Shown here: positions 47,659 through 59,399 of the stretch, piece after piece
Layout: every line of letters starts with the position of its first letter
How positions within the stretch are numbered: position 1 is the stretch's first letter
Source: Nematostella vectensis
Lineage: Eukaryota; Cnidaria; Anthozoa; Actiniaria; Edwardsiidae
Assembly (NCBI RefSeq): GCF_932526225.1
Contig: NC_064046.1
Span: 3,720,001-3,784,000 of the forward strand
Length of the DNA stretch: 64,000 bases
Direction of reading: 5' to 3'
Notes under the pieces: model-generated
The model's database searches: none
What the model saw: only the letters and a program-made list of their open reading frames with translations
What the model was told of the DNA's origin: nothing
Made by a program: the position numbers and the translations under genes

Positions 47659-48125
47659 GTTTCATTGCCACTCACAGTCACCACCGCACCTGCACAGAGC
47701 AGTGCATTTAAGCCCCGTCTTGATGCACCTGCAACTCCTTCTGCAGCCTTTATCGGGCTGGCAGCCGCACTCTTCCAGCTTGATACAGGTTGACATTGGA
47801 GGGAGCAGGCTCCAAAGAGGACGCCAGGTGCCATTGTCGGAGGATTCCACCCTAGGATGCCGCTCTCTTGCAGTGCTGTAGAAGGGCGGCGAATGTAGGC
47901 GGGTTTTCCTCCCGCGGGATAGGCGGGATCTCTTCGCAACCATCTCCTTCCGGGCGTCGTTCACCGATTAGAGCTGGCTCATCTTGGAGTAGAGGAGGAC
48001 AACAAAGCGTTAAAGGGTGCCGATGCTTGCCAGAACGGTTTCCTTGTTCGAAAGGTCCGATAAGGCACTCAAAGCCGATGAGACCTCTGGGAAAGCCTCC
48101 CAGACATTCCACGCATTCGTTTTAC
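47659..48125 (-). pseudogene. Relic of a transposon-associated protein with a C-terminal CXC cysteine motif
   Basis: Minus strand: TNAWNVWEAFPEVSSALSAL, then RFVVLLYSKMSQL, SVNDARKEMVAKRSR and PPTFAALLQHCKRA in one or another frame. It ends CGCQPDKGCRRSCRCIKTGL and CTALCRCGGDCEW at 47660. The C-x-C-...-GC-x3-C-x-C-...-C-x3-C-x-C pattern resembles the CXC tail of uncharacterised proteins that I recall as repetitive in cnidarian genomes. At least two in-frame stops (after IGTL and SQL) and a frame change around the middle show it is dead. It lies between the two arms of the inverted-repeat element, so it may be the remains of that element's own protein. Confidence 0.65.
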
Positions 48126-49784
48126 CTTTTCCACGAAAAAACGAGGTCTGGTCACATGAATAAAAGTTTGAGCGAAGACATTATCATAGGCAGTTCTGAA
48201 TTAATTGATCATGGAACAAGTCAAATAAAAAATAATCGATGATGCACGTTACTACTCCATAGTCTTGAAACAAATACGTCCTAGGCCTAGAGCTTCATAA
48301 TAGCAAGTACTTTGCGAAAATACTAAAAAGTGATATTAACAGGTTTGATAATGCATAACGTACGAAAAAAAGACGATTTTGATTTCGTAAAAGGTCTGTG
48401 TCTTTTTACAACTAGCACATACAGTATGCATGCTTGGTATTTCAACTTTTTACAAAGAAGTTATACCTTTTTTTCTGCATTTGATTTGTACTGGGAGTAG
48501 CTCTTCCTACCGTTGTGACTGGCAGGTTGATAGTGCTCCATTTTGAATATGCAGTGCTCCGATTACTCTCTCAACACCTCCCTCGCCATTCCTTCAACGT
48601 CGCAATTATTCACCACACTTGGACCCGGAGAAGTCCAATTCACAGCTAATATGATAACAATTATCTCATTTCCGATAGCACTGTAAGTACACTTGTCACC
48701 TCGTAGTATTATATACGCAACAAGATCACTCCTGTCGACAACAATTCTGTGCTTTTATTGATCATTATTAGCGTGCTATATGTATGGTATATATTACGCT
48801 TATGCTGTCTCTAGTATAATTGTAAGTTCTATATGGGCGTGGTTATACGCTCGACTATATCCTGCAATATACCAATTTAAATATGTGGATTTGTAGCTCG
48901 CAGTTCGTATTGAAAGGCACTCTATATAAGCGATATACCTTCTTCAATCTCTAGTATAACTGTAAGTACAATAGGGGCGTGGCTATACGGATGGGAATAC
49001 CTTGCCATATACCATTATGAGTTAGTATATGTAATCTTAGCCCTCAGTTTGTATTGAAAAGGCACTCTATATAAGCAATTTGCCTCTCATCTCTAGTATA
49101 ACTGTAAGTACTCACATCTGGGCGTGGGTACGTATCTCGAATGAAGTTTTGTAAAGAGTATAACAATTATGTGGAGTTTGAAAGTTGTACAATAAATGGT
49201 ATTGGGTTTAATGCTGATTAAAGGAAATAACTTGTTCCATCCCTAAAACTGTAAGTATGAATGGGGCGTGGTTTATTTTTTCGTTAATTGTAGGTTATGT
49301 TAATATCCATAACTGGGTTAAGTTTTGTGACCGTAACATGAAAAGTATTGGTTTTATTCAGGTTTTAAAGAAAATTAATTCCACCTCTATAAAACTGTAA
49401 GTATGCATTTTTGGGGGGTGGGTCCATATCCAGAATTGCTCAGTGTGAGTTTCACTATCACTGTGTCAAATTTCATAAATGTTCCATAAAATTGAACGAT
49501 CCGCCACTTTTCATGCACCATTTTCTTGCACTATAATGGACAAAGGGAAAGCAGAAGAAATACTTGCAATTCTTGAAGCATAATAAAGGGTAAACAGCGA
49601 CTCGGTTTCTAAACAACGTGACTTAAAAATATTAAAATCCAATATAATACTTCTATTTATTACATTGCCCGGCATCAAACCCATAAACAGAGTCCAAAAC
49701 AAATACACAACTTTAAATTGCTACTGAAAGGAATACAGCATAAAGCATACAGCATAGCACAGCTTTGCTCAGGTCAACCAAACA

Positions 49785-50362
49785 TTCTTGGGGATCGTTT
49801 CGGGTCCCGGGATCAGTTGGGGTACTCTTGGGGATCGTTTCGGGTCCCGGGATCAGTTGGGGTACTTTTGGGGATCGTTTCGGGTCCCGGGATCAGTTGG
49901 GGTACTTTGGGGGATCGTTTCGGGTCCCGAGATCAGTTGGGGTACTTTTGGGGATCGTTTCGGGTCCCGGGATCAGTTGGGGTACTTTTGGGGATCGTTT
50001 CGGGTCCCGGGATCAGTTGGGGTACTTTTGGGGATCGTTTCGGGTCCCGGGATCAGTTGGGGTACTTTTGGGGATCGTTTCGGGTCCCGGGATCAGTTGG
50101 GGTACTTTTGGGGATCGTTTCGGGTCCCGGGATCAGTTGGGGTACTTTTGGGGATCGTTTCGGGTCCTGGGATCAGTTGGGGTACTTTTGGGGATCGTTT
50201 CGGGTCCCGGGATCAGTTGGGGTACTTTTGGGGATCGTTTCGGGTCCCGGGATCAGTTGGGGTACTTTTGGGGATCGTTTCGGGTCCTGGGATCAGTTGG
50301 GGTACTTTTGGGGATCGTTTCGGGTCCCGGGATCAGTTGGGGTACTTTTGGGGATCGTTTTC
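49785..50362 (+). repeat. 40-bp satellite, about 14 copies
   Basis: The unit is GGGGATCGTTTCGGGTCCCG followed by GGATCAGTTGGGGTACTTTT. Copies are nearly identical, with single changes such as CCCGAG and CCTGGG. It contains the palindromic CGGGTCCCG. 40 bp is not a multiple of three, yet three frames stay open; these are artefacts. Confidence 0.97.
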
Positions 50363-50365
50363 CAA

Positions 50366-51700
50366 GCAACTTCATAAAGAGTTGCCTCTGTAGGCGTGTG
50401 CGCTGTGTTTTTCTGAATCTTCGGACATACAAATTATTAAAAACTTCTCCTTCTTTCTTAAAAACATCTTTTCGTAATACATCGACTTTCAACGAATCCA
50501 ATTTTATTTTCGTTTGGAGGTATTTTCGCTTTGGAGGGGCTAACGTGCTCATTGATATTGGATTTGAGAACCATGTCCATCAAGAGTTTTCTTGGTCAAA
50601 AACATTTTCCACTCGGCGATCAAAATCCTGTTTAACAGCCGCCAGGTATTAATTTTTCGCTTGAGCAACACCACGCAGAGTTTTTTAAGTAGTAGAAGCC
50701 TGATTAAAGAGAAGAACTGCACTGAAATAAATGTCCCCGCACGTTTCGCACGACGATCCTCAAAACTCCTCAAAAGAGCTCTTGAATGAAAAAAAGCGGC
50801 AAAAATTTCCACTTGATCCAAATCCTGTCTACCAACCGCCATATGTACTTATTTTGTCACACTAAGAAGTCTTTGCACACCGTTATCGAAATAAAAAGGC
50901 TAAGGAAAACCCTGTGAAAAGAAGAGCTCAAAGAGCTGTCCTCTTACCTTGGCATGGTACATACTTTAGCGCGTGAATGACCGCACGTACATCGCAAGCG
51001 AGCACATGACATGAGCACAGGCTACCCAAGTCCTACTTGCGATTAGTCTGAACTTTTTTATTTACAGGGGTTACGTGAAACAAATATTTCGATACCCCGG
51101 CAGGATGTTACAAATAATAACAAATGACCACAGGCAAAGTCATTTTGATTATATTTTTAAGTATTTACTACTTTTTCTCATCCTGCAAAAGTCAACTTAG
51201 ATGGGCTGCCTGTGTTTTGAGCGCGAAATCTCCGAGAGCGCGCGCGTCATCTCTTTCAAACACTCCAACTCCGAGGACACTGCAAACGACTTGAGTGAAC
51301 AAAACTATGGTAATGGCAAAACTTCCCTTCAAATATAGCAATATAAAGCACAACAACGCTTTTAAAATGCCAACGAAAGCTAAAAGAGAATCGTGGGTGA
51401 AGAAAGACTGAAGAAATACAAAGTAAATGCTGGTACTGGTAGGATGGCACATTTCTTTCAAGCAAAAATCAAGCAAGACACTGCAGTGCATGCAAAACGG
51501 ACGCTTGTCGATGTGTGACTGAAAAACATAAATTCTGGGACAGAGAGGATCCAATGTTTCAAGATGATGGTTAATTTCTCTTTCATCAAACTTAGTTAGA
51601 AATAGAAGAAGTCAGGGGAAAAAAGTGAAGAAGCGCTTGTCAAGTTTCCGTGGCCTTCGATCCTATATCGATGATGAATGTCTCTTGTGTTGGGTGAATA
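50366..51700. other. No gene recognised
   Basis: A weak direct duplication exists: an AAATCCTGTYTAMCARCCGCCA-like segment near 50623-50643 and 50820-50840. The small open frames do not resemble known proteins. Confidence 0.4.
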
Positions 51701-51925
51701 ACTCCACCCTCCCCTCCCTACAAAGTATAAATTGATCAGTGTGTTCCCCCCTTGTCTCCCACGGACTTGTATTCGTAACGTCCCTATATGTCAGGCGCTC
51801 AGTGGCTTGTTATGAGCGTCCGTATAGGTAATTTTGACGAACGTCCCTATTTGTCACGCGTCCCTATATGTAACGTTCCTATATGTCACGCGTCCCTATA
51901 TCTCAGATAGCGCTACCAACCCCAG
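51701..51925 (-). mobile_element. Partial copy of the CTATATGTCAC fold-back element
   Basis: Matches the right half of 37350-38203, including GACTTGTATTCGTAACGTCC and a final TCAGATAGCGCTACC end. Confidence 0.75.
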
Positions 51926-52650
51926 TCAGGTTAGCAGCAAAAAACGCGCGAAATTCGCGGGAAACATCCGCTAATGCATCGTTGAAAATGCTAAATTATC
52001 CTTATTTTATGTGTAAACAATTATAATGAAACTTAAGGAATTGTAGTCGGAGTTACATCCTAGCTGATGTATGTTTTTTTTTTATACATTATGTAGAACT
52101 TGTGAGTAGTTTGGGGTTGTGAATTTTTCGATGCAACCCAAGACTTGGGAACATTGTACTGCCGTCTTGTTTATTTACATTTTCCTAAGTAAAATATCTA
52201 ATATTATATGTACTTTCTACCATAACACATTTATCAGGCATTAAATAAGTAAAATCGGGGTCTCACTAGGGGCGAATTTTGGCCTTAAAGATAGTACCTG
52301 AATGAACCGGTCTCTGAAAATGTATCACGTCATTTTCCTTTCTTTTTGTTTTACTGGGATTGCCGGTGTCTTAACTTTTTACAATAAAATACAAGAGAAC
52401 AGGAGCCGTCATTTTGTGACGAAAATAAATGTGCCTTACAGTGAAGGGATTTTTTTTCAAAAAAATATTTTTAGATTCACTTTTTGCAGTATCCATTTAG
52501 TTAAGTATATTAATCGTTACAAACAAAAACACAAAGGAACGCAATAATTAGGTGGGATATTTGTAATCACTGTAAGTATTTATACAACATTTTACAACAG
52601 CTTAGTTCATAATTAAATATATATATATATATAATGCTTCAGTGCAAGCG
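51926..52650. other. No gene recognised
   Basis: AT-rich, with a TA microsatellite at about 52618-52634. Confidence 0.4.
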
Positions 52651-52659
52651 TTCATATAA

Positions 52660-52742
52660 CAGTGCTCAATACATAGGTGTAGAGCGGGATATATCTTGGT
52701 TTGTAGGAAAAAAACACGCGAACTACCGTTTCATCTCTACGG
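52660..52742 (+). mobile_element. Fragment of the Penelope-like terminal repeat, ending near the ribozyme cleavage site
   Basis: GTGCTCAATAC, GTAGAGCGG and TTGGTTTG align with 60649-60695. CACGCGAACTACCGTTTCAT followed by CTCTAC is the inverse of 60576-60600. Similarity ends at CTCTAC, within a few bases of the point where the hammerhead would cut. Confidence 0.6.
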
Positions 52743-54619
52743 TACTAACAGATTTCAAATTCATCAACTTATAGTTCAGCTTCGATGTCTAGATGTGGAA
52801 CGACATGACGGAAAAAAATTCGCAATTCGAGATAGAGAAAGAAGACATAATTTCTTACAATGGCCATCGGTTCCTTGTATTCCGGACTGATTTTTGAAAC
52901 ATAAATAACGTGAGGCCGAAATGCACATACCCAGATATTTTTTCCTTGATCATCCTTGCGCTATGTATTAGCTCAGGGACAAAAAGCTCAAATTTCAATG
53001 ACACTTTACAAAAAGTCGCATCAATTTAAAAAACGTTGAATTTGATATTTTGTTTGCTATTACTCACTAAGTACTTAGAGAAATTTTCCGCCATATTAGA
53101 TCTGAAATGAGCTTATTTGAAGCGTTAAGTCATTTTTTTTCCGTCATGTCATGTGGAACACGTTTCATGTGTTTGCTTTTCTTTCTTAACTCAGGCGAAC
53201 AAATTATGATAGACACATTTCAAAAGTCCCAGAACCAATTTCACTGATAGGTTTCCCGTCTCCATACGTCTTCAGTAGCGGATCTAGGGGGAGTGTTTAG
53301 GGGGGTTGAATCCCCCCTTGGGCTTCCTGAAAGCATATATAATATATAACGAAAAAATATGTAACCAAAAACACTTGTCAAAACACGATTCGATTTTGAT
53401 TCCATTGATCTTCCCCATCATCAAACAAACGTTGTTTGTTTCTTTACACTAAGGACCGCCTTAAGGAGAGCTTCATGTCGTTATCTCCAGGCATGTCTAT
53501 ATGCATAGATATCTTGCACAGTAAGCAAGTTTTTCAGAATACTCCTCAGGGTTTTCAAAATGTCTTTTTTTGTGTTTTCGATAATGGCGCTTGCAAGAAT
53601 TTCTCGTTCAAAACATTGTGCAGGTTGATGACGTCATACCTCCCGACCAATCAAAAATGTTTGCCCAGCAGACGTAACGTTTATAATAGTAAAGTTAACA
53701 TATCGAGCACAAGTTTGATTAGGGTTTGCCAGAAGAATCACTAAACTACAACTAAGCCTAAAAGTCGAGGAATATTTTGCCAACTAGAAAATCAGGTTAT
53801 TGTAGGTCTGTTTTATTTTTCCAAACAGTCTTCGCGCGCTTCATGCGCAATCAAAAATGTAGAACTTGGCGCGCAATTTCAATTCAGAGAAATAACCTTT
53901 AAGGCCACACTGACATTTCGCCACCAAATTTCTACCTGTCATTAGGTCAAAAACACGCCACTTCGGTTCTCCATTAAGAGAGCTATGAGACGGCTCACAA
54001 CATAATGAGAGTGCGCTACTATGATTTTTCTCACTTTTTCATTGTCTAGATCTGTGACATCGATAATTTTTTAAGTAAATTTGCAAGATTTCGTGTTTGA
54101 TTTCCTTGCTGTCACTTAGAATATCTTAAAATATAACAGGGTTCCCGCAAATTCTCCCCAGATTTTTAAAGCCATAATTAAATGACAATGATTGGCAAAG
54201 GGGAGTTTTAATAAAAAAGATTTCATGTGTATAAGGTAAAATGTGTAAGGAAAAAAGTTCTCTTCGACAACAAAGCTCAATTAAACTGCATGTTGTAGAA
54301 AATTCATGTGTCAGTAAAATAACGATGATATGGTGTGCATAGACGACGGAAAACATTCAATACCGACAACAAAACTCAATTCAGGTTTGCTTGCCCCTTC
54401 TCAACAAATATAGAACACTTTGAACTTACTAGGTCGACAATTTAGTGGCATATAGCCACTGCGTAATAATTAAAGCTTTACAAAGATTTTTTTTTAAATG
54501 GAAAAATGGAAAAACCGAAGATCATCGAGGTTGTTTTATCGGATTTTTGAAATTCAATAAACTCTACAATATCCCATTCTACTTAGAAATACCTTTTCAA
54601 CTTCTGGTTTTCTATGCAG
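52743..54619. other. No gene recognised; may hold introns of the next gene
   Basis: AT-rich, with a CGGATCTAGGGGGAGT-like repeat end near 53280. Further exons of the gene at 54620 were not found with confidence. Confidence 0.4.
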
Positions 54620-55384
54620 TTAACATGCTAGAGGAAACAGCGGTTTTATTCCTCCTTTGGGGGCGCACGCAAAGAACTCTTGGTGTCTCCGAGCATGTAC
54701 AGCAGTATCGACAATTTGACAGAAGAATAATGTATCTTGTAAGTTACGCCACCCTTTTTGAGGCTTGAACAGTTGTGATTTTTTTTTTTTGCTTCTTTCC
54801 GGAAAAGTGTTCGTATTATAAATGTGTTTTATTTATACTTTCGCTTAGGATTAAAATTACTACCCCTCCCTTCTCTGATAAAAAATCATAAGCAGCATAA
54901 CGAAGAAACGTTTTACCTGAATATACTTACATAACAATGAAGAATGAAGATTGTAAAAGCAGCAAATAGTTGTTTTTGCTATCTCATCATTGCGTCTTTT
55001 CAAACTAACGTGTGATTGAAAAAAAAGATGTTATGCTCCTGATTATGGGAAAAATATATTATGAAAAGACATATTTTACAATAACATTCGCATGACATCA
55101 TTAGGAGATGGAAACGATAAATTCTGTGTATTTTGCTTAAGGTTATCTTTTTAGTAGCTAAAAGCCCTGCTAGCGTTTTGGATTTAGAGTGAAATCATTT
55201 TTTTTTTCAGATCATCTTAATAGGACGGCATAAAGATGAACAAGCCTTGCCAAAAACATTCCAAGAAACGAGAGAAGTCATCCTCAGAAACCTAGGGGCA
55301 TTGACCTCTAACATTCCACTCATGAAGGAACAGTTCACTTACACTCAGCAAGGAACGGAAAAAAAAATCGATGGTGAGCTGTGA
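54620..55384 (+). CDS. Last two exons of an unrecognised gene
   Basis: The penultimate exon (54620-54738) is bounded by TTTTCTATGCAG and CTT|GTAAGT. It encodes NMLEETAVLFLLWGRTQRTL, then GVSEHVQQYRQFDRRIMYL. The final exon (55211-55384) follows TTTTTTTTCAG and joins in phase 0. It encodes IILIGRHKDEQALPKTFQET, REVILRNLGALTSNIPLMKE, and QFTYTQQGTEKKIDGEL, then TGA. Splice phases agree (2, then 0) and the reading is free of stops, so I take it as a real gene. The peptide is mixed charged with no obvious domain, and I do not recognise the family. The final stop overlaps one arm of a 13-bp inverted repeat. Confidence 0.65.
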
Positions 55385-55415
55385 TTGGTCGCCTCTCGAA
55401 GTCGACCAATCACAG
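55379..55415. repeat. 13-bp inverted repeat CTGTGATTGGTCG
   Basis: Arms 55379-55391 and 55403-55415 are perfect complements around an 11-base loop. It holds CCAAT/ATTGG boxes and overlaps the stop codon of the preceding gene. Confidence 0.85.
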
Positions 55416-58146
55416 ACGCGCGTCCCAAACAATGGACCACAAATCTGCATAACCGGCGTTGATTGGCCAAAATTCGAGCAACTTCGTATTCGACGAGCTG
55501 CTTTCTGGCCTTACTTCAGCGGTGAGAAACACTTTCGGAGTAGACCCTAAAGAGGTTTCATTAGCGACAGGATCAAGATGTTTTTGCACAACTGCCGACA
55601 GGGTTTGGCAAAGGTTTCCCTCCGAGCGACCGCAAAACGAACAACTTGTTTTTTTTTTGTTGTTGTTATCTGGTTCCCACGCAAACTTGGATATAATTTC
55701 CAACTGGCTTTTTAGGAGCGGCGCACATTTCGAAGCAGGGAAAGCCGCCTAATCGATATTGTCTTTCCTACAACTGTCTTGAAACCGAGCTGTCAAAACA
55801 ACGAAATACCAAGAGCGCCGCCCGACATTCAGATCTACGCGCAATGTTTTGCCGCCAAAATTGAGGGATCGACGACTTTTGACAAGGGACACAGGAACCC
55901 CGCGCGCTCTGTCACGACGCCTGATTTTTGACTAAGTTCGTTTCTTATGTTCCTAGGGGGTTAATTTCTCTCGAAATTTCTTTCCTAAAGCAATCACCCA
56001 AACTAAATAAAACACCGTACCAGTTTTGCCAGCGTCAAGATTCCATATTAAAGGGCATCCATCGTTTGCATTCTAGGCAGGTTCCAATATTTTTTGGAAA
56101 ATAACTCGAGTGCGTGTTTATAAAGGATTTGACTTGGATTCAGGAATTTTCAAAACAAATTGAAGACTGCCGACCGTGGAGTGTTTTTACTTTCCTTGAC
56201 CAGCTGCCAGCCATATATGCACATCGTATAAACACAAGTGGTAAGAGATCCGATGGTTGCAATAGTTACTTTACCTTTCCTTCAGTGTTAAGTTTAAAAC
56301 CTTGCTACTTGTTGTTTGCCAGCTTGATCTCTGGGCTAAGCCGTCAACATTCTAACCCTCTGTTTATTCCCTAAATACTCAGGCTGACTAAAAAAAATTA
56401 AATAAATAAAATACTCAGAGCCCTTATTTTTTTTACTTAATTTATAGTACTGCAGTAATAGTTCTCTTTTGTTCCATTTCCTTTATCTTTTTCAATAATT
56501 TACAAATTCCCAGTTTGCCCATTCGCACGAGCATTAAATTCAACTGCCACTTGCCTGTCTGCCACTTGTTTCGGAAATTATTTTTATAAGCCTTAAGCTA
56601 GTAAGAGGCGGAAATTAAAAATTAGTCAAGCAGGACTCTTGCAATTTCGCAATTTCAGCAATGTTTGGGTGCGAAATAGGCCGACTAATAAATGGGGGGA
56701 AAGAGAGAAAATGTAACGAAACTGAAAATGCTTAAAGTAAACTCGGTCGTAAAATGAGCTGAGTAACATTCTATTTTTATTTTTTGCTTATTTAAACCGT
56801 GCACTATTTAATATTAACATATAAAGAGGCTCTTTATTAATTCTTTATAGCATTACTCGTTATAATAAAATTGATGTATAGCCGTTGCAAATATCTTGTC
56901 CTATGTCATTCTTAATTTTGGGGGGTAACATGCTTAGAAATCTAAGCACACTCGGGGGACTGTATTTTGATGTTTATTCCATAAACATCATACCATGCAC
57001 GCTCTCTACTGCATGATTACTTGAAATGCACTGAAAAAAAGGGGTTGCTTTTTACAATAATTTTACCGTAAATATAAGCCTGTTTTTATGATTTGGCGCT
57101 TTAATACCAGTAAGCATGTTAATCATGGTCTCTTGTAGTGTTTGGTATTTAAGAACTATTCCGCAACAATTGATGACTGATTATTTCATTTTATCGACAC
57201 TCTCCAAGACTATGAAATATTTTCAAGAGATTGGAGCCATTCGAGAATAGAGGAGTTGCTTTTGATTCTCCACACATAGCCCACATATAAACTGTATTGT
57301 GCTTGCTATACCCAGATAGATTTTTTTGTCTTATCATTGGGTAGCATGTAACTTATTCTGTTATCCTTCCGGTTCTTTATACCAGTTCCCCTAGTCTGTT
57401 CAATCCCGAAGAACGACCCTCATTTTACAACAGTTTTTAATGCATAGACTCACTGAGACGAGAGTATACAATCAAATACACAACTTTTAGCAGTTCATCT
57501 ACACAATTTTATTAGAAGGGCTGTTCGGCAGTAATAGCTGGCACACAATAAGTATAAATACAATCAACAAATAATCTAAAAAAATCTACTTCATCGACTA
57601 TTTCCTCGCTAAAAAAGCTGCATGTAAACACGTACTCTTATCGAATTTATTTCCAATTTGCTAAGTGCCTTCTATTAACACTTTCAACATTATTTCAAAA
57701 TATTTCAAAATATCACTTACAGTTTTTCTGTTACGTGGAAAAGTACTTAAATCCAGGCACTTGTGGCGAATCAAACGATAAGTTCTATGTTGTAAGCTTA
57801 TCGAACAGTCGTTTGAGTACATGAAGTCGCACATATTGGGTTTTGTTTCACTTCATGGTCTTCTATCACACTTTTTCGATCTTGTTTTAAACAGTGTTCC
57901 CCTAATTGATGTTCTGCGTCCTACGTAATAACATCATACTTTGTATCTGAGTTTGATATGCTGAAACCTCGGTGATTACAGCTCGCAGCAAGTTTACAAG
58001 GAGTAGTCTGAGTGTAACTCGAAGAGGCGCGCTCGCAATGAGAATAAATATTTGCATAAGGCGGGAACAAAACGGCATCTTGTTCATACAGTACGTCACA
58101 AAAGCGACCGCTGACAGCTTATGCGCTGACGAGCAAAACATCCAAG
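55416..58146. other. Mostly featureless; short open frames of unknown status
   Basis: 55410-55752 is open on both strands for about 97 codons. The plus frame contains VRNTFGVDPKEVSLATGSRC, but neither strand resembles a family I know. The rest is AT-rich with no exons recognised. Confidence 0.35.
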
Positions 58147-58205
58147 ATGGCGGCGAAACGTCGAATTTCTCGGAAACGAATCATAACCGCGCGAAAACAC
58201 CTACA
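58147..58205 (+). CDS. Possible first coding exon (MAAKRRIS...)
   Basis: CCAAGATGGCGGCG is a strong start context and also the AAGATGGCGGC element common at animal transcription starts. The frame MAAKRRISRKRIITARKHL is open to a donor ACA|GTAAGC at 58206. If real, the next exon lies past the LINE relic. No partner exon was found in the window. Confidence 0.35.
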
Positions 58206-58223
58206 GTAAGCGTATTTTTGTTT

Positions 58224-59098
58224 TTACATCTCAATATGAGTCCTGGTTGTATTTAGCTTGCAGTTCACCTTTAAATACTTTGTCAAGTTTTTACTGACTG
58301 TTCCGAGAGCGCCAACAACGATTGGGACAACACATGTCTTTATGTCCCATAATCGGGCAATTTCTCTTCTTATATCCTGGTATTTCAGGACTTTCTCCTT
58401 TTTCTTTTCGCCGACATTAGCATCTCCTGGCACAGCAATATCAATTACTATGCATTCACCTTCTTTTCTGTTCACTATTACGATGTCAGGTCTTCGGGCT
58501 TGGATTTCCCTATCTGTTTGGATGGTAACATCCCACAGTATTTTTAGGTCAGGTTTTTCGATGACTGGTAATAGGTCGTGTTCATACCATTTTTCTTTAA
58601 CCTCAAATCCATGTCCTTTCGCAATTGCCCAGTGCACAATTCTGGCCACGTCGTCGTGTCGGTGTTTATACTGGCTCTGTGCCATCTTGCTACATTCACA
58701 CAGTAAGTGATTCACCGTTTCATCTTTCAAGCCACACATTCTGCATAAGGGGGATATCTGTTGTTTTTCTATTTTCGCCTTTAATGCATTCGTTCTCAGC
58801 GCCTGGTCTTGAGCTGCTGTGATCAGTCCTTCTGTCTCTTTCTTCAAGTTTCCTTTTGTCATCCAGTCCCACGATGACTCATCCCTTATTTCTTCCGTCT
58901 GTCTAAGAAACTGACCATGTAATGGCTTAGTCTTCCAATCCTCTTAAGCTTTTCTTTTAAGACCCTAGCAGTCTGTTCTTCCTCTACACGAAGTATTCCT
59001 TAATTCCTCACCGCTAGAAGTAACGGTTCCTCGCTTTTGTGAACATAGTCTGCCAATCCCTTTTCTTCTAGATGTATACAATCTTCAACCCCTATCAG
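58224..59098 (-). pseudogene. 3' part of a non-LTR retrotransposon polymerase with zinc knuckle and PD-(D/E)xK-like region
   Basis: The minus strand begins with GGCGLIGVEDCIHLEEKGLA and YVHKSEEPLLLAV, then a stop. After frame changes it continues DWKTKPLHGQFLRQTEEIRD, ESSWDWMTKGNLKKETEGL and an ALRTNALKAKI segment. CRMCGLKDETVNHLLCECSK (CX2C...HX4C knuckle) follows, then RRPDIVIVNRKEGECIVIDI, AVPGD and VVPIVVGALGTV to a stop at 58224. RPD-x12-D resembles the restriction-like endonuclease motif of R2/NeSL-type elements (Yang, Malik and Eickbush). The N-terminal RT catalytic core is missing, and the upstream half has a stop and at least one frameshift. It is a dead 5'-truncated copy. Confidence 0.8.
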
Positions 59099-59139
59099 CC
59101 CGCAGCCTCCACATCGTATTTTTCATCAGTGTTTACCCA

Positions 59140-59256
59140 AAAAAAATTTTATGTCAAAAAATATTATTGTAGAGAATTGTACATAGATTATTAGATTTTA
59201 TAATTATTGTTAATAAAGATTATTGTTGTTGTTGTTGTTATTATTATTATTAAAAA
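59140..59256 (+). repeat. LINE-like 3' end with (GTT)n(ATT)n tail
   Basis: AATAAAGATTATTGTTGTTG followed by TTATTATTATT resembles the end at 2451-2477. Its orientation is opposite to the neighbouring polymerase relic, so it is a separate insertion. Confidence 0.5.
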
Positions 59257-59284
59257 AATAAAAAAAAAAAACGAAAAAAAGGCT

Positions 59285-59349
59285 ATCAGTGGGAATCGAA
59301 CCCGGGTCGCTGCGGTCCGAGACAAATATCCGCACCGCTAGAGAAAGGA
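59285..59349 (-). other. tRNA-like (B-box) segment, possible SINE head
   Basis: The minus strand carries ACCCGGGTTCGATTCCC, a Pol III B box/T-arm, with TAGCGGTGCGG upstream in the place of an A box. The T stem pairs only partly and no acceptor stem forms, so it is not a functional tRNA. Confidence 0.4.
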
Positions 59350-59399
59350 CTGAGACCAAGGGCGCTAGACCAAGGAAACAGAGGTTGTTTGGTAAATTG

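Larger units (their letters stand above)
46264..50365. mobile_element. Large inverted-repeat (fold-back-like) element
   Basis: The left arm (about 46348-47290) and right arm (about 48610-49535) are reverse complements over roughly 0.9 kb with modest divergence. The best-matching part is TGAGCAATTCTGGATATGGA followed by CCCACCCCC. Each arm is made of about 150-bp sub-units with TTATACTAGAGAT, TGCCTTTCAATAC and CCACGCCC. Left-arm sub-units start near 46771, 46929 and 47061. The outer edges carry the 40-bp satellite: one to two decayed units at 46264-46345 and about 14 at the right. The interior holds a CXC-domain relic. Long inverted ends with sub-repeats recall Foldback-type transposons. No target duplication was identified. 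Confidence 0.7.

Noticed and set aside
49718-50652. Three overlapping plus-strand frames of GDRFGSRDQLGYFW type
   Set aside because: All three frames of a 40-bp satellite are open, with no conserved flanking protein.
53270-53330. Complete MITE starting CGGATCTAGGGGGAG
   Set aside because: Resembles common CGGATC...GGGGG transposon ends (also near 6868), but no matching opposite end was found.
55410-55752. Overlapping 97-codon frames on both strands
   Set aside because: There is no recognisable domain, no splice support and no way to choose a strand; left as unassigned sequence.
59281-59349. A functional tRNA gene
   Set aside because: Only the B box is convincing; T and acceptor stems do not pair properly.
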